Of a stretch of DNA of 64,000 nt, positions 24,358 to 35,705 are shown piece by piece. Origin of the DNA: Arctopsyche grandis (lineage: Eukaryota > Arthropoda > Insecta > Trichoptera > Hydropsychidae); NCBI RefSeq assembly GCF_051622035.1, contig NC_135362.1, positions 18,810,501 through 18,874,500 of the forward strand, given 5' to 3'. The position numbers and the translations under genes were made by a program. The notes beneath the pieces are model-generated. The model worked only from the letters and a program-made list of their open reading frames with translations, was not told the DNA's origin and searched no databases. Within the stretch, counting starts at the first letter, position 1. Every line of letters begins with the position of its first letter.

Positions 24358-24715
24358 CAGGGCTGTGGAGTTGTATCAAAATTTACCGATTCCGACGACT
24401 TGAACGATATTAGTAAGATGAACTTTTTTTGCCAACGTATACAATTATTACTAATAAAAATAATTGCGATTTTGAAAATATAAAAAACTAGTTGTTTTAC
24501 CCGGCTTCGCTCAGTACTTGTAATATAAACAGCTAAAACATGTCGAATCTAATAGTAAATATTCTTTTGTTTTTTTATTAAATTTATTTGAATCGAAAAA
24601 AAAATTATATTCATACATATCAAATCGTCGTCTTAGAAACTTTGATTTGTTTTTCGATTTATGACTCTGACTCCGCTTTAAATGCTCCGATTCCACGACA
24701 CGACTCCACAACCTT
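24358..24715. mobile_element. hAT-like MITE (GTGGAGTCG family) carrying a nested Helitron
   Basis: The left end reads CAGGGCTGTGGAGTTG; the right end reads CGACTCCACAACC (about 24701-24713), its eroded inverted complement. Subterminal GACTCCG / GCTCCGATTCC repeats are typical of this element type. Positions 24488-24657 are a later Helitron-like insertion, so the original MITE was about 190 bp. A clean 8-bp target duplication could not be identified. A relative lies at 20665 in the carboxypeptidase intron. Confidence 0.65.
24488..24657 (-). mobile_element. short non-autonomous Helitron-like element, nested
   Basis: On the minus strand it starts TCGAAAAACAAATC and ends GCGAAGCCGGG-TAAAACAA-CTAG, matching 8741-8923 at both ends and throughout. 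On the plus strand the host sequence reads A (24487) then T (24658) once the insert is taken out. This is the A|T target without duplication expected of Helitrons. Length is 170 bp and there is no coding capacity. Confidence 0.78.
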
Positions 24716-25282
24716 AATTAAAACTAAAAAAATGTAAATAAATTGCAATGAATGAAAATTCTTAAAACTAGGCTATTAAACCAAGTGATATATGTATGTA
24801 CGTGCAATGAAAGTCGCTATGATTATTAAATAAAATATTATAATCATTGATGTATACATATATTTCAACTGATCATTAAAGGAATTGATATTATATACTT
24901 CATCTGATATTCTAGAATTGTTTAAGTGGTATATATTTATATAGGTTAGATTTTATTTTATATAATACATATATACATACATTTCTACCATGACAGATTG
25001 CCTCATTTTCAATGCGCGTTCAATGGCGTCATTTTCAATACGGTTAATATAAAATACAATAGCGTCATCTATGGAAAAAATGGTACAATCAACAAAAGTA
25101 TGTACATAAATTCTACGAATTTGCGAGAAACACATTCTACATATAATATTGGCAAGCTTACATATTTTAATATCAACAAATTTGATATGCGACGAATTTA
25201 CAAGAAACTAAGGGGGGAGGATTTTGTTATATTTTATATAACAAAATCTTTATTTAATATTTGATTTTTCTAATAAAGAATG

Positions 25283-25471
25283 TCGAAAGAGACTTTAAAT
25301 GTTTATTATTATGTTTGTTTATTTGTTTGGGTCGTAGATTCCGTGACGTTCAATTTAATAAAAAAACAATTTAATACTCAAATAAATTTTAATAAAATGT
25401 TTACTATCAGATTGGCCATGCTTGAGCGGTTTATATTACAAATATCGAGTGAATCCGGGTAAAAGCACTAG
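25283..25471 (+). mobile_element. diverged Helitron-like element
   Basis: The right end GTGAATCCGGG-TAAAAGCA-CTAG, followed by T, matches the 3' ends at 8923 and 24488 with substitutions. Upstream, AATAAATTTTAATAAAATG and the GCGGTTTATATTACAAAT block also match. The left limit is uncertain: TCGAAAGAGACTTT at 25283 also occurs at 8688 and may be the family's true 5' end. Confidence 0.55.
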
Positions 25472-25839
25472 TATTTTATAGAACAAAAACACAATAAAAT
25501 ACGCTGTATTCAAATTGTAATAAAAAATATATTTATTTATTTTTAAATTTATCAAAAATGATTTAATATGAAAATTTAATAAAAAAATTAATCAAATGAG
25601 GCGAAAGTCAGTCTAAATCTCCTATTTTCATATGACGATGTGACGTATGTATGTATGTATGTATCTACATATAAGTACCTATAGGTTCAATATAAGATAT
25701 GAAACATTTTTCATTTTATATAAACTTTTTGGCAAATTTCAAGTTTCATAACATCATTTGAATTCCAGTAGTTGATCAATGCAATATTATATTTATCAAT
25801 AAAATACGTTGAAGCCACTCCATCTGAGCGGGTGCTGAG

Positions 25840-26340
25840 CAATTAATTAACACGCAACTGATGCGTCGGTCGAACTTTCGCGAATCGTGGCAGGAAACGC
25901 GGCACTTTTCGCAATTTCAAAGCGTAATCCTCCCGGCGACTTGTCTTACCCGAGCTGATAATGGCGCAACGGGATCTCTTATTTCGTATGCAGCATTGTG
26001 AAATGACACTCACGTGATGAAGTCTTCTGGCTGGTGGGTGTGGAGGGGGTGCGAGGGGGCGTCGGGGCGGCGACCCACCCGCCACCCCACATGTCGTATG
26101 TCTGTATCGTGTGTCGAATCGATCGCGCCCCCGGGAAATCAGTTAACAGGGGGCGGCGAACCTAACAACGCGGCGAAAAAACGGCGTAATGATACCGCCA
26201 AATCGCACAGAAAACTGCCGCTAAAGTGAACTATACACACCCCTACATCCCCGCAAATAACTTTAAAAGCGACCGAAGACAACAGTCCCCGCAGCCTCTC
26301 CGTTTCAGTCGATGATGCTCTCACAATAGTGATCGGAACA
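25840..26340. other. GC-rich island, possible promoter or untranslated exon
   Basis: A marked rise in GC with CpG-rich text at 26040-26170. Three overlapping frames on both strands (25843-26085, 26014-26229, 26139-26324) show no known domain. A TTTCAGTC near 26305 could act as an initiator, but no TATA or downstream coding exon supports a promoter call. Confidence 0.3.
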
Positions 26341-26921
26341 ATTTAGAAACATATGGGGTTGAACGTTGTGAATTTATATATTATTTTGATTTTTAAACTT
26401 TTTTTGTCACAATACGTACTTCTTATGGCTATTCTTGTAGTTGTTACTCAATTACACATCTTTTTTTGGTATTTATAATGATATTCTTTTTTAATATCAC
26501 TATTGAAAGGTTAAGGAAAAACAACCCAAAACTAATGCATACATCTAATTATTATTATACATTTAATATGTTATTTAAGAGCTCTTTAGAATATAATATA
26601 ACAAACTAAATACTTTATTTGGAAGTACGTACATAAGTATCCCTAATTTGGAATTAATTTAGTTTTATACTTTTCATATTAGTCGTTTATGCCGACTATA
26701 AATTTCTATAAAATAAACTTGGATTAATTGTTATATAAATAGCATCAATTGATTTTTAATTAAACACTATTTCGAACTTGAAACAATACAATTTGTCATC
26801 AAAACCTATGTGCCAACGAATTCCGTGGAGGAAAAGCTAAAATTCATAGATGTCTCCTAAATTACGAGTTTTCAGTGTCTCGTATTTCATTGACTTGTGT
26901 CATAAAAATGCTACATTATTT

Positions 26922-26975
26922 GTAATTGGCCAGGAAGGCACATTGGGGTTTACCTGTAAGGCCTTCCTGGTATAT
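26922..26975 (+). repeat. conserved hairpin repeat, copy 1
   Basis: A perfect 10-bp stem, CCAGGAAGGC (26930-26939) with GCCTTCCTGG (26961-26970), encloses a 21-nt loop containing TTGGGGTTTACCTGT. A near-identical hairpin occurs at 43530-43585. An A-rich stretch follows both. It is probably the 3' end of a retrotransposon or SINE family. Confidence 0.75.
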
Positions 26976-29552
26976 ATGTAAAAAAAATATACATATGACG
27001 GAGTTGGTATAGCAGTTTACGCAGTGGAAGGATTGAGTGGCAGAGGCTTTCGCAGTGTTCTCGCCTTGGGCAACCTATAGTGTACATATGTACTTACATA
27101 CATAGTACATACATATAATGGATATATAAATATGTTGAAACTTTTGCTTTGTTTGAGCCAATGTTATGAAAAATTATTGTAATACTGCATGTTTCTGTTT
27201 TTAATAAATAAATATGTACATTTCATTTGAAGTAACAAATCACTCAAACAAATATCGCCCAACTGTCCAGTTTTCAAAGTTAATGTGTGTTTAGTCTTCA
27301 TTTTAAAACTTTCACATACATATAGCATAATTAGTTCGACGATCACAACCTTTGTCAAACGATCAAACTAATTCAAATATGTACATATGTATTGCAATAA
27401 CCCTGTTCAATTGCATATGACTTTAATATTCAATATTTGACTTGTACCTCATACCGTATTCGCATGTGTTTTTCAGCCTGTCCCTTTGATCAATTTACAA
27501 TTTTTCGAATAATATGGCATATTGAAACATTTCGTGTATGTAACATTTTACAAACATGTATTTTTATTTTAGCACATAATTCATATAAAATCTATGATGT
27601 TGTTTGAATAATAAAAAAAAATCCGATAGTGCCACAGGTCATTCGGAAAAATTTGATTTTTCCCCACAAAATCCTTGTCGGGTAAAATATCAAAATGAAT
27701 TTACCATCCAGATACATTATTATTATTTTTGAACATGTTATGATGTGCTCTCGATACCAGGGTGACCTTTTTTGAAAATAAATTCCAACTGAAATTTTAG
27801 GCTTATTGCGCATCAGGTTTTTATGTACAAAAAATTTAATTTAATATAAATTTTGATTAATAATAAAATAATGATTGTATTATTAATGATGATTTAATTA
27901 ATGATTTCGTATCATTCATACTTCATTTGAACGTTATTTAATTAAATTGTTTGACGGGATATCATTAAAATTAGTCGTAATGAGAACGGTAGTATCGAAG
28001 ATACTAATTAGTCGGAATCGTATGATTTATTTCAACTTGTATATAATGTAGTACCATCAAACGTACGGCTATGAGTGAATGTGATTATAGTTGGTTTGAT
28101 GAATATATATGAGATGAATCCAAGGGGTCTCCAGTAGCGATTTGTACATGTCGTTGTACTCATCGTTCGGTTTCGCTTCAGATTGCGATTCGCCCCTGAG
28201 GAGTGCAATTGCACTGAGCGGATGCGGATGTGACCGCAACACCTTCCCGTCGGAAATAATTCAACGAGAAACGCAACCGTGCAATAACTACCGTCGCATT
28301 TTCATCAAATGCACTTCTGAACTTGTTCACTTAATACGCGTTCGTATTCCGCATTGCGATTTCTCGAGAGATTGCATATACGTCTTCATTTGCATATAAG
28401 AAAAAATACCGTAATTATTCAAATTAATAAATGATAAAGATAAATGAATATGAACTTAGTACAAAGTAGAGACTTTGCCGTTAATAATTCATGCCTTTAT
28501 GATATTTTCGATTTATTGGACATTATATCAGCAAGATTAGTAGTTTTATAAAATAAGTTTTATAAAATAAATTAAATCTCTATGCTTATTATCGCAAGTG
28601 TATCCAATATGCTGCAACGTGGTGGCAGTCAACTCTTGGCACTTTTAATTAAATCTAGCGCTTACCTAGTCAACTACAACATTTTAATTGAGTTTACTGA
28701 GAATATTCTCATATTCAATATTGCCAAGATGAGAAACTTATCGTTAATTATTATTTAGCGTAAAACTTTCATCATATTCGAAAAATACGCTCATACTATT
28801 TGTTTAATATAAGCTTGATGAATATTGCTTGCGTCTGGATTTAAGGGCTATTATGTACAATGTACATATGTGTATACTCGTATGCAGCCGATTTTGTACA
28901 GTTTTATGATTAATATTGTTTCATATCAGGCTGCGGTTGTTCTAAAAGTGGGGTAAAATTTTCAAAATGAGATTTCCTCCTTTACTTGGCGGCTTTACCT
29001 TGCAACGTCAATTTCCCAACCAGTGTTGCCATGGCGAATGAAGAAAGTTCCCAGTAATTGCAAAATAATCCCACACGGCTCTAGGGAATAGTGCATACAA
29101 AATTGCAACCGGCAAACAAGCAGACAAATAATAACAGGGTTAACAGTATTGCAATACGAATTCCGCAATGTGGAAACTGAATTGTATTATGCAAAAAAAC
29201 ATAGACGTATTATTTAACCGCATATACAATTCATCGAATCGGCCATGATACAATTTTGATCCGTTGAATGGAAATGCATAAATTGGAAAATTTTCCAAGA
29301 ATTTTCACTGCTGTTCAATTGCGAATTGAAAAATCTATTTCACATTTTCGAATTCCAAATATAAGTGATAATAGCCATCCATATATTTTGTTTTTTATAC
29401 AAACGTTTTTAATCCTATTAAAATGCGGCTTAAATTATATATTTATTTAAAAAAAACAAATAACATTGACACCAAAAAAATTGTCTAAAGATTAATAACA
29501 CCAATAAAAAAGTGAAGACGAAAACCATTAAATAATGGTAAATATGAGATAT

Positions 29553-29606
29553 ACAAATGTACATATGTATTACTAGATATGTATAAATGTACATATGTAT
29601 TACTAG
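29553..29606. repeat. 28-bp direct tandem duplication
   Basis: Two copies of a unit ending AATGTACATATGTATTACTAG lie side by side with one or two differences. The unit contains the window's common TACATATGTA palindrome. Confidence 0.75.
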
Positions 29607-29755
29607 TAAAAATGATCAAACAATAGAAATTTAAATCAAGAAAGGATCAATATGAGGGAGAAAATTGTTAAAAAAATAGCAAGATAATAAAAATAAATCA
29701 CAGGAATTAGTGTGAAAAATTAAGAATTACGGAGGGAGCTGATTGGACATTGTAA

Positions 29756-30007
29756 TTAGATCTTACTTAACAAATACATACTGTCAATTATATAATTCAA
29801 AACCTTAAACAAAAAACATATGTAAATCATAAATTTTCCCCCGAAATTTGAAGGAAACAAAACGATAGTTGTAAAGATACCTGGAATTGCAGTATGGATG
29901 GATTTTTTATTTATGCGTTCTAAATTATTAACATATACGCGATAGAAAGAATTCCAAACAGTACTAGCAAATTTTAGATGACTTATTACAAAAGAATTGA
30001 AAATCAA
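29756..30007 (-). pseudogene. non-LTR retrotransposon ORF2 relic
   Basis: The minus-strand frame reads NSFVISHLKFASTVWNSFYR, then VYVNNLERINKK, and later FLFKVLNYIIDSMYLLSKI. These match, in order, the region after the RT core in Jockey/CR1-like ORF2 proteins (a YASTVW-type motif, an IERIQKK-type motif and an FLYKLLNGLID-type motif). The segment between them is shorter than usual, indicating an internal deletion. RT catalytic motifs are absent. The clade cannot be fixed. The fragment at 37400-37790 is from the extreme C-terminus of a similar protein. Confidence 0.7.
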
Positions 30008-30175
30008 GACAACAGTATCATGGAATTAAACAAAATAACGAATTAAGATGTAAATTTATACATTTCTTTTTTTTACATATATTTTTACCCATGATACGGG
30101 TTAGCCCTTATCGAAAATTGGGGTATTAAACTTATACATATATAAATTAACAAATTATAAATTTGAAATCATACT

Positions 30176-30315
30176 CAAACATAGTGGGTAGGATGGTTTT
30201 ACAAGTTTTGATGCGGAACCGTTTCAACAATGAAATCAGATAAATTGGCAAACTCTGATAGGAAACAATCGACTTAGAGTCACAAAAATCCTTGTTTGAC
30301 CAGAAGCGCTACAGA
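30176..30315 (+). repeat. dispersed repeat family 'A', copy 2
   Basis: Contains AACCGTTTCAACAATGAAAT, then AAATTGGCAAACTCTGATAG, GAAACAATCGACTTAGAGTC and ACCAGAAGC. It matches copy 1 (6511-6662, opposite strand) and the two copies at 43.1-43.4 kb. It has no coding capacity. Confidence 0.65.
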
Positions 30316-30739
30316 AATACTTCCGAATAAATTATTTTCAATCGAGTGCAACCCAGGGCTAGAATCTGGGAATCTCTCGGTGGCTAGCATTTAATCAACT
30401 ATACTGCTATACCTATGTATATAAATGAATATAATAGGATTTTTTGCCTATTTTTTTGTTATTTGCAGTTATCTGTTCTTAGTGAAAACCACCTACAGTT
30501 CAAATGACCATCGTTTCATTCGTTATTCTAGTATAACAGTAGAAACGATACACCCATTTGAAAAACACATCATCCAAGTGTTTTTTTACATATGTTACTT
30601 CTGATGAAGTTGCACTCTTTAAATCGGTAAACACGTTAACTTGAATGAGAACTGTGCGGATTAATGTTCACGTGAAAATAGAACGTATAAAAATGCTTCA
30701 ATTGAGATATATTGAAGGTGTTTGTGAACTTTTACAGCT

Positions 30740-31060
30740 CGAATTTCCACAATTAAAGTTCAATTTGACGATATGGTGAAAATCGAAGTCGTGCAGCTCT
30801 CGCCTCCCGAGTGTAAAATTAAAGCCGAAAGCTCTACAAGGCGGGAAGTGCGACACCCTTCCGCAGGAAATGAAGAAGAATGTGGAGCAATATCAATAGG
30901 AAATGGATACGTGTCGAAGAGTGAGGGGACTATGGGGGTGGGAAGTGGGGGCACGTGTGTCGCCTGCCAGCCGGGCTATGGGGTAGACATGGGCGTCGAA
31001 TGGGAGGCTGGGGGGGTTGAGGTGGCCGGTCCGCTTCAGGTGTCGGCAACCGTGTAATTG
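30740..31060 (+). other. GC-richer open frame, hypothetical
   Basis: A frame of 94 residues (30773-31057) opens MVKIEVVQLSPPECKIKAES and is followed by Gly-rich text with CVACQPGYG. The block is richer in GC than its flanks and is also open on the minus strand, as GC-rich DNA often is. A TTTTACAG acceptor-like sequence lies at about 30730. No domain or homologue was recognised. It could be an exon or an island of non-coding DNA. Confidence 0.2.
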
Positions 31061-31478
31061 ACTTATGCGTTCCCACGGACCGGCAAATATAGACATTTCC
31101 CCAAGACGGATGATCGGTTTTTCGTGGACGGTCCGGATACGTAACGCCATACGATCGGCACCGATGATGGTTTATGTAGTCATCGATCAAACGACGTATA
31201 TGCACGTGTATACATATGTATGTGGTAAAACCAACTATCTTAAAAACTTCGTACTACTTTTTCACTTAAACTTAAATTTAAAGAGGTAGTGTATCCGGTC
31301 TGAAGAACGACCATACTTACTAAAGTTTGAAATTCTATAAACTGGGACCGAACGCAGTTCTACATTTAAAATACAACAGGCGAATTACAAAATATTCGTC
31401 CCCTGTAATTTTTTTCTCAGACGAAAGAACCAAACTACGTTTTATAATTATCTAATTAATTTATATTGTGTTAACTTA

Positions 31479-32167
31479 GGGTGACCATATTTCCCAGATC
31501 CCAAAACGGGATGCCCCGCAAAAAAATTATGCCCCCCTCCACCTTATATACAAATGCTCACAAAACTTCATACTATATTGTTACTACGTACATGAATAAA
31601 GTATAAATGTGTTATATGTACGTCCAAAAATTTTATAAGTTTTCCCACAAAAAACCATTAACTAGCAATAATAAGGAAATGTATTTTTTTTTCAGAATGT
31701 AAAATTCTTGTGAAAATGTATAATATAACATTTAATGTTCGTGCGCCGCAGGCTGATTTTTTTTCTGAAACTAAATTTAATTAACTTCGAATTTTCCAAA
31801 AATATATTCTCGGTATTTTTAATTGCAAAAATTATGTGCAACTGAAAATTTTGATTTATATTAAAATTGAAATTTTGATACTTTAATTTTCATTTCTTCT
31901 TTTGTTGAGTAATATAATTTTTACCCGAACTTACATTTCTTTAAAAGCCGAAAATGAAACAAGATAAAAAATTATATATATTGTATAAGATTGTATTTTA
32001 CAGTTATTTAAAAATAATAGCACAAAGCATTTAAAAAAAAAATCTTCTGTGCATCAGTGGACGGACAAAATAAGACAAATCAAACAATTTTACGTAAACG
32101 ACGAGATGAGCGCAAAGCACATAACAAAATAGGACTGTAACGTCCAAAATGGGACATATGGTCACCC
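31479..32167. mobile_element. MITE-like element with GGGTGACCATAT inverted ends
   Basis: The left end reads GGGTGACCATATTTCCC and the right end reads GGGACATATGGTCACCC; 12 terminal bases are almost perfectly inverted, followed by GGGA/TCCC-type subterminal bases. Each end is flanked by TA (31477-31478 and 32168-32169), consistent with a TA target duplication, or with TTA/TAA forming part of the repeat. The 689-bp interior is AT-rich and non-coding. The superfamily is not settled; TA flanks suggest Tc1/mariner-type mobilisation, but similar ends also occur in hAT elements. Confidence 0.75.
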
Positions 32168-32169
32168 TA

Positions 32170-33626
32170 AACAGCAAAGAGGCATAAAACCATCGTTATT
32201 TGTATATTTTTGCCATCGCATAATTCCATTATCCTCCCTTACTTCCCGTATTAATTATAAATATTTCAATGAGTTTAGATATAATCATCTTTAGTAAAAT
32301 ATCGCAATGAATTAATTCTTGGAAAAACAAATTTAAACGTACAATATTTAATTTCATTTCTAATGAGGATTTCGATCCAATTTGTACTTGTAAATAAACA
32401 AGTTTTACCTTATTAATATTATTTAAAACCTAAATTTTGAATTCGTTTATTTTCCAGAAGTTATTATGTATGTATGAAAAAAGCGGCTCGATTTTCTAAT
32501 CATACAAAAAGCCTTCTTGATTTTTCCAGCGCTGTACAGCTCCAGTGAAATCAACGTGTAATCCAATAAAGGGAGTGTGCATTGCGAAGACGTTTCCCAT
32601 CCAAACCAGTAAGTGCAACAAATAAAAGAGGTACGAGAGATGCTCTCTTTTAAGTTCCTTTTATTAGTAGGCATAAATCAAATAGAAACCCGCCGTAGGG
32701 GAAAGTCATAATGATTTACATCATTATACCTACAATTTAATACGTTCGCAATAAACTTGTCATGCACGATATTTACAAGGACAATAATATTATCGTAAGT
32801 AGCTGTTATTATTTTTTATTCTACCCTTTTGCACTTCGTAAACACATATTTAAAGTTGAAACATGAACATTCATAATTGTTTTATTTTTTAAATTGTTGT
32901 ATAGTTGACTACGTCTCCGGTGTCAAAGTTTCCATCAGTCAAGCTACGTATTTATTGTGCAGGATTTTATAAACCAATTATTACATTATATTGGTGCGAC
33001 GTCGTAAAATCGACAGTTTATCGCTTGTGCGACTTTATGACCTCTTTTGTTACATTCTAACTTTTGTTCTGCCTGTACAATTTATACATATCACAAATAA
33101 ACCAAAAGAAAATCTGAAAATGAGCACTTCGGGAAATTTTACAGAATAACTTTAGTTTTGTATCCAATACATGAATAGCATGTATGATATGTAAGTTTAT
33201 TAACTTATGTAGATGAATGCACAGATACGTATGTCATGAGGATAAGACGTATGAAGATTTTCTTCATGGGGGGGAAGCTCGTTGGGCTTTCCGTCTGGCT
33301 TTATATTACATTTTCATTATTGGCCTATGTCAAACCAATTTTCTAAAAATAAATTAAGTTGCCCACCAATTTATCGTCTGCGGGGTTCCATGGTGCAGGA
33401 TGTTGTTTACCTCCTCAGACGAGTGGCTTCACCACTCTTTCACTACACAGCACCACTTAACCGGCGATGCTCAAACCACCACCGGAACAATTGAATTTAT
33501 TTATCATAATATACATAACGGTTTTAACTCTATTGGATTGAAACATGGGCGATAAAATCGAAAAATTTGAATAAACCGTTCAACGATGAATAAAACGTTC
33601 CACGCCACTGGTATATATGTACGAAC
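32170..33626. other. non-coding stretch
   Basis: AT-rich sequence, with a slightly richer patch at 32500-32660 and another at 33240-33490. The frames at 32447-32674 and 33282-33494 match nothing recognised. No RNA gene was seen. Confidence 0.5.
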
Positions 33627-33629
33627 ATG

Positions 33630-33648
33630 TATATATATATATATATAT
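33630..33648. repeat. (AT)n microsatellite at RTE 3' end
   Basis: An AT run directly follows the TGA-repeat tail of the RTE element. Together with the longer (TA)n at the other end (35381-35438) it suggests insertion into an AT microsatellite. Confidence 0.9.
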
Positions 33649-35377
33649 CATCATCATCACCTACAGCCATTCGCCATCCACTGCTGGATGAAGGCCTCTC
33701 CAACACGCTTCCACTCGTCTCTGTTTTGCGCAACACTCATCCATCTCATTCCGCACATTTTCCTAATTTCGTTCACCCATCTTCCTTGCGGTCTTCCTTT
33801 TACTCTTTTGCCTTCTCTCGGGTACCATTCAAGCACTTCTTTTGTCCACCTTTCGTCCATCCTCCTAGCTACGTGACCCGCCCATTGCCATTTCAATCTC
33901 TTCACTCTATCCACTATGTCCACTACCCTTGTCATATTTCTCACCCACGTGTTCCGCTTCCTGTCTTTCCTCGTTATGCCAAGCATACAGCGTTCCATAC
34001 TTCTTTGAGTGCATTGGATTTTATTTTGCATCTTGGCGTTCAGTGTCCAAGTTTCACATCCATACGTCATCACTGGCAAAACGCATTGATCAAAGATCCT
34101 TTTCTTCAGGCAGAGTGGCATTTTTGATTTAAAAACAGCATTCATCCGTCCAAATGCACTCCACCCCAATTTCATACGTCTCTTTATCTCTTCATTTTTA
34201 CTACCAGACATGTCAATTATTTGACCTAAATATAAATAATTATTTACTACTTCTACTGGTTTATCATCTAAGGGGATGCTATCAGGCATGCAATAACTAT
34301 TGAACATTAGTTTAGTCTTATCTACGTTAATTTTTAATCCTACTTTTCTACTTTCCCTGTCCAGCTGTGTTAGTCTGATAAGTAGGTCAGCTGAATCACG
34401 AGCTACTAAAACTATATCGTCTGCGAACCGAAGGTGACTCAAAAAGCGACCATTGATGCTTACTCCGGCTGTATCCCAATCCAATTTCCTGAAAACTCCC
34501 TCAAGCACCGCATTGAATAACTTGGGCGAGATTGTATCTCCTTGTCTTACTCCTTTTCCTATGCTAAATCTATCTGTACCTGAAAAAATTTTAACTGAAG
34601 CTGTGGCATTCTTATATATTGTAGCTAACAGTCCCACATAGGGTTCCGGTACTCCCTGTGTTTTTAGAGCGTTAAGTACTGCATTATGACTAACTGTATC
34701 GAAGGCTTTCTCATAATCGACGAAACCTAGGCACAGTGGCCGTTGATATTCGTTGGCGCGCTCGATTAGTTCGCCAACTACTTGGAGGTTGGCCATTGTG
34801 CTGAAATTTGCCCTAAACCCTGCCTGCTCTATAGGTTGGTTCTCGTCGAGGATATTCTTCAGCCTTTCTGTAATAACCTTCGTGAAGAGCTTGTAGACCG
34901 CTGAAAGTAGACTAATGGGTCGGTAGTTCTTGATATCGCTTTTGTCGCCTTTTTTGTGTATTAAAATGATAGTTGCGTTATTCCATCCTTCTGGTATAGC
35001 TTGGTTCTGGATGCATTTGCTGAAAAGCCTAGCTAAGATATTAATTAGGGGGGGGCCGCCACATTTTAGTAAGTCGATGGGAATATTATCTTCCCCTGGG
35101 GTTTTACCATTCTTTGCAGTTTTTAGCGCGGCCTCTACTTCGCTAGGCAATACTGCAGGAACCCTTTGGCCGTGTGTCGATTCCAGAGTGGGGAATTGGC
35201 CGTTGTCGTTCTCGTATAGTTTTGCATAGAACGTGTAAACTCTGTCTATGATTTCTTCTCTATTCCTAATTATTACTCCGCTCTCTGATCTGATTGCGAT
35301 CATTTGGTTTTTGCCTAAGAAAAGATCCTGTTTGCACTTTTTCAGGCTACGGTTATTCTTAATGGTATTTTCTATTA

Positions 35378-35380
<3 letters not shown>
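33649..35380 (-). mobile_element. RTE-clade non-LTR retrotransposon, 5'-truncated
   Basis: On the minus strand the element runs from a (TA)n tract at its 5' side to a (TGA)n tail at its 3' side. It contains one long uninterrupted frame for the reverse transcriptase and C-terminal region but no apurinic-like endonuclease domain, which in RTE elements lies upstream. About the first third of the element is therefore missing. The open frame over more than 1.7 kb indicates a young insertion. Other copies are at 35439-35705 (opposite strand) and 7955-8567. Confidence 0.92.

Positions 35381-35381
<1 letters not shown>
33657..35381 (-). CDS. RTE-type reverse transcriptase, N-terminally truncated
   Basis: 574 residues. 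Motifs in order: NGKTPGEDNIPIDLLK, NYRPISLLSAVYKLFTK, QAGFR, motif A VDYEKAFDTV, GVRQGDTISPKLF, motif C FADDIVLV (catalytic Asp pair), GLKINVDKTKLMF, and a C-terminal block with LTYGCET-like VMTYGCETW and WAGHVARR. This set and order fit the RTE clade RT, which copies the element's RNA at a nicked target. The initiating Met is an accident of the (TA)n/element junction; the natural protein would extend upstream into an endonuclease domain, lost here. The stop codon TGA (33657-33659) is itself the first unit of the (TGA)n tail, so there is virtually no 3' UTR. It is not autonomous as it stands. Confidence 0.93.

Positions 35382-35438
<57 letters not shown>
35381..35438. repeat. (TA)29 microsatellite between inverted RTE copies
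   Basis: A pure TA run of 58 bases joins the 5' end of the minus-strand RTE copy to the 5' end of a short plus-strand copy. It is highly self-complementary, and its length is likely variable or technically uncertain. Confidence 0.95.
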
Positions 35439-35439
<1 letters not shown>

Positions 35440-35705
35440 TATGAATAGAGTGAAGAGATTTAAATGGCAATGAGCTGGCCACGTGGCTAAAAAAATGGAC
35501 AAAACGTGGACAAAAGAAATGCAAGAATGGTACCCGATTGAATGCAAAAGGGTAAAAGGAAGACCGCAGGGAAGATGGGTAGACGAAATTAGGAAAATGT
35601 GTGGAATGAGATGGTTGAGAGTTGCGCAAAACAGAGACAAGTGGAAACGTGTTGGATAGGTCTTCATCCAGCAATGGATAGCGAATGGTTGTAGATGATG
35701 ATGAT
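35439..35705 (+). mobile_element. RTE retrotransposon, short 5'-truncated copy in inverse orientation
   Basis: The sequence matches the 3'-terminal 265 bp of the RTE family: AGAGTGAAGAGATT, GGTACCCGATTGAA, TGGGTAGACGAAATTAGG, then AATGGTTGTAGATGATGATG. The frame is broken by a stop in the WAGHVARR region and by one in VGEAF. The ATGATGATG tail is present. It is slightly diverged from the neighbouring copy, so the two are separate insertions or an old inverted duplication. Confidence 0.9.

Larger units (their letters stand above)
26341..29750. other. AT-rich non-coding stretch
   Basis: Holds a hairpin repeat at 26922-26975, a small island near 28040-28330 and a 28-bp direct duplication at 29553-29606. 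Reading frames at 27164-27358, 27592-27813, 28142-28399 and 29268-29450 resemble nothing known. Confidence 0.5.

Noticed and set aside
27000..27060. GTTGGTATAGCAGTT resembling a tRNA A box, as in SINE heads
   Set aside because: No B box at the right distance and no second copy in the window.
27592..27813. CAGGGTGACC at 27769 as an end of the 31479 element family
   Set aside because: Only about 10 bp match and no opposite terminus was found.
33586..34132. Plus-strand frames of 96, 166 and 67 residues over the RTE element
   Set aside because: They are antisense to the reverse transcriptase, which has all catalytic motifs on the minus strand.
35381..35705. Twin-priming 5' inversion of one RTE insertion
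   Set aside because: Both oppositely oriented parts contain the same 3' terminus, so they cannot be two halves of one copy.
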